Shown: positions 31,644-37,712 of the stretch, piece after piece | Layout of the letters: the number at the start of each line of letters is the position of its first letter | How positions within the stretch are numbered: the first letter of the stretch is position 1 | DNA from: CAZPMT01 sp964587655 | GTDB lineage: Bacteria > Hydrogenedentota > Hydrogenedentia > Hydrogenedentales > SLHB01 | Length of the DNA stretch: 37,712 nt | Direction of reading: 5' to 3' | Assembly (NCBI GenBank): GCA_964587655.1 | Contig: CAZPMT010000042.1 | Location: forward strand, 1-37,712 | Translations under genes and position numbers: made by a program | The notes under the pieces: model-generated | Seen by the model: only the letters and a program-made list of their open reading frames with translations | Databases searched by the model: none | Told to the model about the DNA's origin: nothing

Positions 31644-32160
31644 CCCCTTGGAAGAACCGAAAGATCGCACGAAGCTGATCTGGGTGGGCATTATTGCGCT
31701 GTTGGGCGTTGTGATTGCGCTGCTGTGGGTGCTGAACTCGCGCACGGGCGACGCGACGCGGGTGCGCGTCAAACACATCCTGATCAAGTGCAGGAAAGAC
31801 GACCCGGTGGATCGCGCACGGGCACACAAGCTGATCATGGACTTGCGCGAGCGCCTTCAGAAGGGCGAGAGTTTCTCGAAGCTGGCAAGGGACTACTCCA
31901 ACGATGAGATGAGCGCGGCCCGCGGCGGCGACCTCGGGTATTACCCGCGCAACTCGTTCGACCCGGCCTTCGAGGAATATGCGTGGTCGGGTCCCGTCGG
32001 GGAACTGAGCGACGTTATCCAGAGCTCGTATGGTTTCCACCTTATTGTCATTGTCGACCGCCATGTCTCGAAGGCGGATGAGTACGAGATGCAACTCGAG
32101 AAGAAGGCGAAGGAGAGTCTGAAGCCCGCAGCTTCCGAAACCCCGGCGCCTTCGCAATGA
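31627..32160 (+). CDS. Membrane-anchored parvulin-type peptidyl-prolyl isomerase
   Basis: 177 residues. One N-terminal TM helix (LIWVGIIALLGVVIALLWVL) positions a periplasmic PpiC domain (~45-150): VRVKHILIKCRKDD, FSKLARDYSNDEMSAARGGD, LGYYPRN, and the closing SSYGFHLIVIVDRH. It is shorter than SurA or PrsA, consisting of the catalytic module only, with a Lys/Glu then Pro/Ala tail. The overlap with the GspF gene suggests cotranslation; it may assist folding of exported proteins. Confidence 0.88.
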   Translation: MNSKSDPLEEPKDRTKLIWVGIIALLGVVIALLWVLNSRTGDATRVRVKHILIKCRKDDPVDRARAHKLIMDLRERLQKGESFSKLARDYSNDEMSAARGGDLGYYPRNSFDPAFEEYAWSGPVGELSDVIQSSYGFHLIVIVDRHVSKADEYEMQLEKKAKESLKPAASETPAPSQ

Positions 32161-32195
32161 TTTGGCGGGGCCTTTTCCAAAGAGGAGTGCAAGCT

Positions 32196-32516
32196 ATGGC
32201 GCAGGCTGAGTTTCACCATTTCGGAGTTCCCACCACCGCGCGTGGGGCGAATGAAGTTTACATCGAGGGGGCGAAGGTTTACGTGACCGGTCCCGAGAGC
32301 CACCCGTTCCGGGTCGAGTTTCTTCGTTTCGAACCCGGCAGCCCTCTGCATGAAGCCGTGCGGACCCGTCCGCACGCGGCGTTCCTCGTCGCGAACCTGG
32401 ACGAAGCACTGAAGGGCAAGAACGTGATCATTCCGCCGTTTGACGCCACCGCGGAGTTGCGCTGTGCGTTCATCATGGACGGCGAGGCAGTGATCGAAGT
32501 AATGCAGAGGCGCTGA
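32196..32516 (+). CDS. Small VOC/glyoxalase-fold-like protein
   Basis: 106 residues. The opening AEFHHFGVPT with a late EVMQ places it near vicinal-oxygen-chelate proteins (metal His early, Glu at the end of the last strand). Only one betaalpha-beta-beta-beta pair seems complete, so I am not sure of the fold. ATG 32196 has AGAGGAG upstream and is preferred to ATG 32157. It lies 35 bp after the PPIase gene and 32 bp before dhaK, which suggests a place in the sugar cassette. Confidence 0.55.
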   Translation: MAQAEFHHFGVPTTARGANEVYIEGAKVYVTGPESHPFRVEFLRFEPGSPLHEAVRTRPHAAFLVANLDEALKGKNVIIPPFDATAELRCAFIMDGEAVIEVMQRR

Positions 32517-32548
32517 CAAGCAACCCGGAAATGAAAGGATAGCGAGCT

Positions 32549-33550
32549 ATGGCGATGAAGAAATTCATCAACGATCCCGGCAACCTGGTGGGCGAATTGC
32601 TGGAAGGATTTGTCCTTGCAAATCGGAAGACGGTCGCGCTGGCCGGCAACAATCTCGTCGTGCGCGCGAATCCTAAGCCGAAGAACAAGGTCGCACTGGT
32701 GACGCTCGGCGGCAGCGGACACGAGCCGGCCTTGAGCGGGTTCGTCGGCGAGGGCATGCTGGATATCAGCGTTCCAGGCGAGATCTTCGCGGCGCCCGGG
32801 CCGCCCCGCGTGATTGAAGCCCTTCGCATGGCGGACCGCGATCCCGGAGTGTTGTTCATCGTACTGAATCATGCGGGCGACGTCATGTCAGCAAACATCG
32901 TGATGGAAATGGTCAAGAGGGAAGGCCTCAAGGTCAAGCAGATCCTGACCCACGAGGATATCTCCAGCGGTCCGCGCGACAAACCCGAAGACCGTCGCGG
33001 CCTCGTGGGCGCGCTTCTGGTTTTCAAGGTCGCGGGCGCCGCCGCGGAGCAGGGACGACCGCTCGATGAATGCCTCGCCATCGCCGAGCGCATGGAGCGC
33101 AACATGGCCACGCTTGCGGTCGCGGTGGCCGGCGCGACGCATCCCGCCACGGGCGACGTGATCGCCGAGATCCCCGACGGCATAATGGTGGTCGGCATGG
33201 GGCAGCACGGCGAGGCCGGCGGCGGCTCGCAGAATCTGAAGACCGCCGACGCAACGGCCGAGATCATGCTCGACGCCCTGCTCGAAGACCTCGATGTCAA
33301 ACCGGGCGAAGACGTTCTCGTTCTGTTGAACGGCGTCGGCGCGACGACGCTGATGGAGTTGTATCTGGTGCTGCGCAGCGTCAGGCAATTGCTTGAACGT
33401 AAGGGCATCCGCCTGGCGCGTGCAATCGTTGGCGAATTCCTCACCGTGCAGGAGATGGCCGGGTTCCAGATGTGCCTGGCGCGCATGGATTCCGAACTGC
33501 TGGCGCTGTGGGATGCCCCGTGCAACTCGCCCGCGCTCACGGTGAAATAG
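32549..33550 (+). CDS. dhaK: Dihydroxyacetone kinase, DhaK subunit
   Basis: 333 residues. It binds the ketose substrate covalently through a hemiaminal with His220 (GMGQHGEAGG). Family motifs: TLGGSGHEPALSGFVGEGML, GPPRVIEALR, LIVLNHAGD-type VLFIVLNHAGDVMSANI, and NGVGATTLMELYLV. It is followed after 10 bp by dhaL. No dhaM/PTS gene is present, so phosphate would come either from ATP or from a phosphotransfer protein elsewhere. Substrates of DhaK homologues include dihydroxyacetone and tetruloses. Confidence 0.92.
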   Translation: MAMKKFINDPGNLVGELLEGFVLANRKTVALAGNNLVVRANPKPKNKVALVTLGGSGHEPALSGFVGEGMLDISVPGEIFAAPGPPRVIEALRMADRDPGVLFIVLNHAGDVMSANIVMEMVKREGLKVKQILTHEDISSGPRDKPEDRRGLVGALLVFKVAGAAAEQGRPLDECLAIAERMERNMATLAVAVAGATHPATGDVIAEIPDGIMVVGMGQHGEAGGGSQNLKTADATAEIMLDALLEDLDVKPGEDVLVLLNGVGATTLMELYLVLRSVRQLLERKGIRLARAIVGEFLTVQEMAGFQMCLARMDSELLALWDAPCNSPALTVK

Positions 33551-33560
33551 GGCTTGCAAC

Positions 33561-34202
33561 ATGGCGCGGACGCTCGACTATGATTCTCTCGTGCGGATGC
33601 TGATGGCCGCCGCGGAGGAAATTCGGCGAAATCACGAGACACTGTCCAAGCTCGATTCCGTCGGTGGAGACGGCGACCACGGCACGACCATGGTTCGGGC
33701 GATGGGCCTGATGGAAAAGACCATCCAGCGGGCCGCTTCGCGCGACATGAAAAGTTTGTTGAAGGACGTCGGATGGGCCATCATGGGCGTGGACGGCGGC
33801 GCGATTGGTCCGTTGCTGGGCCTCTTATTCGCAGGCATGTCCGAGGCCGCGACGCCCGAACCCGCGGACGCGGGCCGGCTCGCCTCGATGTTCGAGTCGG
33901 GTTTGGCCAATCTCAGGAAACAAACGAAGGCGCAGCCCGGCGACAAAACGCTGGTCGATGCGCTTGTGCCCGCCGTTGAGGCGACGAGCAAGGCGGCTGC
34001 CAGCGGTGCAAGCGTTGTCGACGTTCTCCGTTGCGCGGCGGAAGCTGCCGAGTCGGGCGCAGCATCAACGAAGGATTTGCAGGCGCGCTTCGGGCGCGCA
34101 AGGAATATCAAAGAGAAGAGTATAGGGACGCAAGACCCGGGCGCCACGTCAATAGCCCTGATTTTCAGAGGTTTCGTGAAAGGAGTGGAACACAATGCCT
34201 GA
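33561..34202 (+). CDS. dhaL: Dihydroxyacetone kinase, DhaL (nucleotide-binding) subunit
   Basis: 213 residues. The ADP/ATP-binding partner of DhaK. The Mg-binding acidic motif is VGGDGDHGTTM near residue 35. GWAIMGVDGGAIGPLLGLLF and a helical barrel follow, with late TKDLQARFGRARN and DPGATSIALIF, as in family members. It overlaps the aldolase gene by 8 bp, so dhaK-dhaL-aldolase are coupled. Confidence 0.92.
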   Translation: MARTLDYDSLVRMLMAAAEEIRRNHETLSKLDSVGGDGDHGTTMVRAMGLMEKTIQRAASRDMKSLLKDVGWAIMGVDGGAIGPLLGLLFAGMSEAATPEPADAGRLASMFESGLANLRKQTKAQPGDKTLVDALVPAVEATSKAAASGASVVDVLRCAAEAAESGAASTKDLQARFGRARNIKEKSIGTQDPGATSIALIFRGFVKGVEHNA

Positions 34203-35106
34203 CGCAGACAAGACCCAGAGCGAGAAGAAAGACTTCGGTATCGGCATCCCCATGGAGACGCACGGCTTCTTCTTGAAGGGATCGGCGCACCTGAGTTGGG
34301 GGATCAAAAACCGGCTGTCGCGGATCTTCAATCCCAAGTCCGGGAGAACCGTGATGCTGGCGTTCGATCACGGCTACATAATGGGGCCCACGACCGGCCT
34401 TGAACGGATGGACCTCGTGGTTCCGCCGCTGATCCCGTACGTGGACTGTCTGATGTGCACGCGCGGGGCGTTGCGCACCTGCGTCAATCCGGAAGTGCTC
34501 AAGCCCGTCGTGCTTCGTTGCAGCACCGGCGCAACGGTCCTCAGAGACCTTAGCAACGAGGTCATCGGCGTCACACTCGAAGAAGCCGTCGCGATTAACG
34601 CCGCCGCCGTCACCACGCAGGTCTGCATCGGCGCCGCGTATGAGAAAGAAACCCTCGCCAATCTCTCGTACCTCATCAACGAAGGCAACAGATACGGCGT
34701 GCCGACCCTGGGCGTGACGGCCGTCGGCAAGGAGATGGTGCGTGATTCGCGCTACCTCGGACTGGCGTGTCGCGTCATCGCCGAGCTTGGCGCGCACTTC
34801 GTGAAGACGTACTACTGCGAACCCGGATTCGACGAGGTCGTCGCGGCATGTCCGATCCCGGTCGTGATCGCAGGCGGGAAGAAACTGCCGGAACTCGACG
34901 CGCTCAAGATGGCCTGGAAGGCAATCGATCAGGGCGCGTGCGGCGTCGACATGGGCCGCAACATATTCGCCGCCGATGATCCCCTGGCAATGGCCCAGGC
35001 CGTCGGCGCGGTCGTGCACAAACACGAGAAACCGAACAAGGCGTTTGACATGTACAACACGCTCAAGAGCGAAAACAGCCGTAAGAACAAGAAAGGAGCC
35101 AGATGA
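34195..35106 (+). CDS. LsrF/FbaB-type class I aldolase
   Basis: 303 residues. DeoC/LacD-superfamily aldolase: VMLAFDHGYIMGPTTGLERM near the start, the Schiff-base Lys in HFVKTYYCEPGFDEVV, and the phosphate-binding VVIAGGKKLPELDAL and GVDMGRNIF. The closest family I can name is LsrF (thiolase for phosphorylated AI-2) and FbaB-like aldolases. Together with DhaK/DhaL it would cleave or condense a phosphorylated ketose to or from dihydroxyacetone phosphate. It overlaps dhaL by 8 bp and the cupin gene by 4 bp. Confidence 0.88.
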   Translation: MPDADKTQSEKKDFGIGIPMETHGFFLKGSAHLSWGIKNRLSRIFNPKSGRTVMLAFDHGYIMGPTTGLERMDLVVPPLIPYVDCLMCTRGALRTCVNPEVLKPVVLRCSTGATVLRDLSNEVIGVTLEEAVAINAAAVTTQVCIGAAYEKETLANLSYLINEGNRYGVPTLGVTAVGKEMVRDSRYLGLACRVIAELGAHFVKTYYCEPGFDEVVAACPIPVVIAGGKKLPELDALKMAWKAIDQGACGVDMGRNIFAADDPLAMAQAVGAVVHKHEKPNKAFDMYNTLKSENSRKNKKGAR

Positions 35107-35777
35107 TGGATATCACCAGGCGCAATATGATCGGGGGCATCGTGGCCGGCGCGGCCGCGGCCGCGACTGTCGAGTTGACGCGGGTCGATAAGGCCGCTGC
35201 GGCGGCGCTCAAGAAGTACAAGAACGAGGACTTCCACAAGGACGGGAAGTTCAACGCCGAGGCCGCAAAGCTGGCCTACTATGAGATGATGGCATCGTTC
35301 AACTACCCGATCCCGGACCGTCTGCGCGGCCCGGATTTCTGGACGCTCGATTTCAGCCTCGGAAAGTTCACCGAGGTCGGCATGGCCGGCATCTTCTGGG
35401 TCAACAACAAGAAGGACAACTATTTCGGGCACGAGATCTACCTGCTGCCGGGGCAGATGATCCCCGAGCACAAACATGTCAAGACGGCGGACGCCGGACC
35501 GAAAATGGAGGCGTGGCACGTGCGGCACGGCTGGATCAACATCTACGGTGAAGGCGAGGCAACGCCCGGCGTCGACGGGCGCATCCCGCCATCGCACAAG
35601 GAATGCTGCAAGGCCCGCAAGGAACAGAAGCTGATGCCGGGCGAGGCCGGCATGCTGGCCGGACTGGAGCAATGGCATTGGATGAAGGCGGGACCCGAAG
35701 GCGCGATCGTGACCGAGTACGCAACGTATCACGATGGCGCAGGCCTGCGCTTCAGCCACCCGAATGTCAAGATGTAG
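35103..35777 (+). CDS. Tat-exported cupin resembling D-lyxose isomerase
   Basis: 224 residues. The twin-arginine motif ITRRNMIGG and a hydrophobic Ala stretch (IVAGAAAAATVEL) predict Tat export. The body is a cupin with metal ligands in EIYLLPGQMIPEHKH (His-x-His), the later Glu of KMEAWHV, and the His of GLEQWHWMKAG, the layout of D-lyxose/D-mannose ketol isomerases. Those isomerases are cytoplasmic, so an exported form is unusual. Its ATG overlaps the aldolase stop (ATGA), placing it in the cassette. Isomerase activity is inferred. Confidence 0.72.
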   Translation: MMDITRRNMIGGIVAGAAAAATVELTRVDKAAAAALKKYKNEDFHKDGKFNAEAAKLAYYEMMASFNYPIPDRLRGPDFWTLDFSLGKFTEVGMAGIFWVNNKKDNYFGHEIYLLPGQMIPEHKHVKTADAGPKMEAWHVRHGWINIYGEGEATPGVDGRIPPSHKECCKARKEQKLMPGEAGMLAGLEQWHWMKAGPEGAIVTEYATYHDGAGLRFSHPNVKM

Positions 35778-35840
35778 GGCGACAGAGTAAATGCACTGTA
35801 AATGGGCCAGTGCAGGTTATTTTGCATGTGCGGCCATAAA

Positions 35841-35927
35841 CGTCATTCCCGCGAAAGCGGGAATCCAGGGATTGCAGAGCGCAATGTTGCGCAGTGCGAC
35901 TGGATTCCCGCTTTCGCGGGAATGACG
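35841..35927 (+). repeat. Palindromic CGTCATTCCCGCG-type intergenic repeat, copy B
   Basis: Arms 35841-35868 and 35900-35927 are perfect 28-bp inverted repeats with a 31-bp loop that itself contains GCGCAATGTTGCGC. It shares nearly all arm bases with copy A (10138-10222). It sits between the cupin gene and the HzsA-related gene. Confidence 0.92.
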
Positions 35928-35975
35928 CGGATAACAAGTATCGCGTTGAATCACAAGCAGCCACAGAGGCCAATC

Positions 35976-37712
35976 ATGAAACATTCGTGCCGCATAGGCA
36001 TCCCGCTCTTCGTGTTCGGATGCGCCTCCGTCTGGGTTCTTCCGGTCAGCGCGCAAGCCGGCGCGCCGGACATCCCGAGTTTGTATGCGCGCGGTGCGAC
36101 GTGGCCAGAGGCTATGGCCGCCACGCACGAGAAGATCAAGGAATGGCGCAAGCGCGAAGCGAAGCGATTGAATGTCCAATGCGGCAACTGGTACTGCACC
36201 GATCCCATCCCGGCCAAGAGTCTGGCCGATACGTTCTTTCCTGAACAGGGCGTCGACCTTCAGGGGAAGAGCGCGGACGGGAAGCCGCTGTGGACCGAGC
36301 AGCCGGACTGGCCCGACGGTTTCGTGAACGGGGTTCGTCCCGTCGATTCCAGTTGCACATATCTGTTCCGCACAATGTCGGCGGCTGCGGCGGCGAGCGT
36401 AACGCTGTCGATGGGCAACAGCGACGGCATGGAGGTCTGGCTCAACGGCGGCAAACTGCATTCGCGGAACGTCGAGCGAAGCACGGCGCCAAATCAGGTC
36501 CTGATGCCGGCCGATCTCAAGGCGGGCAGGAATCTTCTTCTCGTGAAGCTCTTCAACAAGAACGGGCCCTGTGAGTTCTGCTTCTCGATCAACAAGGACT
36601 TTGGATCCGAACTGTGGAATTGCGTGAAGAAGGATTTCCCGCTCGAGTGCTCGTGGATGGAGCGGGATTATCCATCCGGACGATGCGGGGAATGGTTCAA
36701 CGTCTCGAGTACGGCCGGGGCGGACAGAATGCTCATGGCGCGCATCATGGGCCGGCTGGGCGACGCGCCGCCGAGCATCCAAAGGGGCTTCGACAAGTTC
36801 AAGAAAGACGATGCGCGCGCTATTCGCGGACGGCTCGAGGCATACGTGCTGGCCCGCCGCGCATATGCCGCGGCGACCGCGCTGAATAGCTTCAACGCCG
36901 ATGCGTTGCGCCGCGCCATCGACGATCTCTCATGGACCTCTCAGGGGTATCCCGCGGAAGGTTTTCTTGACAGGGTGAAGCGCGCCGAAGACAGGCTTGC
37001 CGAACTGCGGTTGCTTCTCGCGGAGAATCCCGAAGCGGGCATCGCCAAGATCGGAGAGCTCGCGAAATTGCAGCGCGAGGTGCTGCTGGCGAATCCGCTG
37101 CTTGATTTCGACAAGCTGTTGCTGGTCAAGCGCAGCGAAGACAACCTCGGCCTGCCGCAGAACTGGCAGGGCAACTGCGCGATGTCAACCCGCGGTTACG
37201 ACAATGAGATTGCGACGCTTTCATACAAAGACGCCGCCGCGCAGCCGGCCACGTTGTTCCGCCCGCGGGAAGGCGCGTTCGTCGGCGACGTGGATCTCCA
37301 TTTTGACGCTGCCAAGATGCTGTTGAGCATGCCGGGGAGCCACGGACGCTGGCAGATCTGGGAGATCGGCGTCGACGGCGGCGGTCTGAGACAGGTCACG
37401 CCCGGCGAGGAACCGGACGTGGACAACTATGACGCATGTTACCTGCCGAACGAACAGATCATCTTCGCTTCGACGCGGTGCTTCCAGGGTATTCCGTGCG
37501 TGGGCGGCGCGAATACCGTGGCCAACCTCTGCCGCATGGATGCCGACGGCAAGAACGCGCGGATGCTGTGCTTCGATCAGGACCACAACTGGTGTCCGAC
37601 GATGCTGAACAACGGCCAGCTTCTGTACAGCCGGTGGGAATACTCCGACACGCCGCATTACTTCAGCCGGCTCCTGTTCCGCATGAACCCGGACGGCACG
37701 GGGCAGATGGAG
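35976..37712 (+). CDS. HzsA-related secreted protein (5' part)
   Basis: 579 codons visible and open at the right edge. A signal peptide (MKHSCRIGIPLFVFGCASVW to ~28, ending SAQA) predicts export. Then comes a beta-sandwich-like region with SMGNSDGMEVWLNGGK and LLLVKLFNKNG, a helical segment (~300-385), and from ~390 the family core QNWQGNCAMSTRGYDNEIAT. A propeller follows, with QIWEIGVDGGGLRQVTPGEE, IIFASTRCFQG and LLFRMNPDGTGQM. These match proteins annotated as related to hydrazine synthase alpha subunit; no CxxCH haem motif is seen in the visible part, so hydrazine synthesis is unlikely. AGAGG precedes ATG 35976. Confidence 0.85.
   Translation, partial: MKHSCRIGIPLFVFGCASVWVLPVSAQAGAPDIPSLYARGATWPEAMAATHEKIKEWRKREAKRLNVQCGNWYCTDPIPAKSLADTFFPEQGVDLQGKSADGKPLWTEQPDWPDGFVNGVRPVDSSCTYLFRTMSAAAAASVTLSMGNSDGMEVWLNGGKLHSRNVERSTAPNQVLMPADLKAGRNLLLVKLFNKNGPCEFCFSINKDFGSELWNCVKKDFPLECSWMERDYPSGRCGEWFNVSSTAGADRMLMARIMGRLGDAPPSIQRGFDKFKKDDARAIRGRLEAYVLARRAYAAATALNSFNADALRRAIDDLSWTSQGYPAEGFLDRVKRAEDRLAELRLLLAENPEAGIAKIGELAKLQREVLLANPLLDFDKLLLVKRSEDNLGLPQNWQGNCAMSTRGYDNEIATLSYKDAAAQPATLFRPREGAFVGDVDLHFDAAKMLLSMPGSHGRWQIWEIGVDGGGLRQVTPGEEPDVDNYDACYLPNEQIIFASTRCFQGIPCVGGANTVANLCRMDADGKNARMLCFDQDHNWCPTMLNNGQLLYSRWEYSDTPHYFSRLLFRMNPDGTGQME

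Noticed and set aside
35976..37712. Bona fide hydrazine synthase subunit
   Set aside because: No haem motifs in the visible part and no hzsB/hzsC-like genes alongside.
1..37712. tRNA, rRNA or CRISPR loci
   Set aside because: I looked for cloverleaf-like arms, CCA ends and regular repeat-spacer arrays and saw none; a covariance scan would be needed to exclude them fully.

Overview
The window comes from a GC-rich bacterium (about 60% G+C by eye) with a genome unlike a model organism. Several traits together suggest a Hydrogenedentota/Planctomycetota-type environmental bacterium: a Gly-Glu alternating low-complexity tract in front of a surface domain and C-terminal anchor, an HzsA-related beta-propeller protein, a sialidase-like BNR protein, many GNAT/VOC/radical-SAM accessory genes, and palindromic intergenic repeats. 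This placement is inference; there is no rRNA or tRNA in the window to fix it.

Left part (1-10.1 kb). The 3' end of a surface-protein gene is followed by a HigBA-like toxin-antitoxin pair set between two ~100-bp direct repeats. Next come a B12-binding radical SAM protein (minus strand), an MsrB-MsrA fusion lipoprotein, a small helical lipoprotein, a second TA pair (Phd/ParE-like), a secreted sialidase-like protein, a 592-aa membrane coiled-coil protein with its own sigma70 promoter and terminator, an RbsD/FucU-type sugar mutarotase and an amidohydrolase.

Island (10.14-13.9 kb). An AT-richer insert carries a three-TM membrane protein and an unrecognised 787-aa protein that overlap by 26 bp, possibly preceded by a translationally coupled 25-codon ORF. 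It is bracketed by ~104-bp imperfect direct repeats and by short inverted repeats. This is the best candidate for an undescribed system.

Riboflavin locus (13.9-19.25 kb, minus strand). A consensus promoter, an FMN riboswitch with a terminator platform, then ribD-ribE-ribBA-ribH-nusB and a PHP-domain phosphatase. The two widest gaps inside the transcription unit each hold a long hairpin made of ATCCAAAA-type repeats.

Middle (19.3-27.2 kb). A frameshifted small gene, an araB-M42 peptidase pair, an unrecognised protein made of three ~130-aa repeats, and then a decay zone: a dCMP deaminase broken by a one-base deletion, an N-terminal stub of another B12 radical SAM protein, an intact Eis-type acetyltransferase and a stub of a TrkA-C protein.

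Right part (27.2-37.7 kb). A NagD-type HAD phosphatase converges on larB-larC-coaD (nickel-pincer cofactor and CoA synthesis). A plus-strand run of overlapping genes follows: a lone GspF/PilC protein, a membrane-anchored PpiC foldase, a small VOC-like protein, dhaK, dhaL, an LsrF/FbaB-type aldolase and a Tat-exported cupin resembling D-lyxose isomerase. This last group looks like a ketose/dihydroxyacetone catabolic cassette. A palindromic repeat and the 5' part of an HzsA-related secreted protein close the window.
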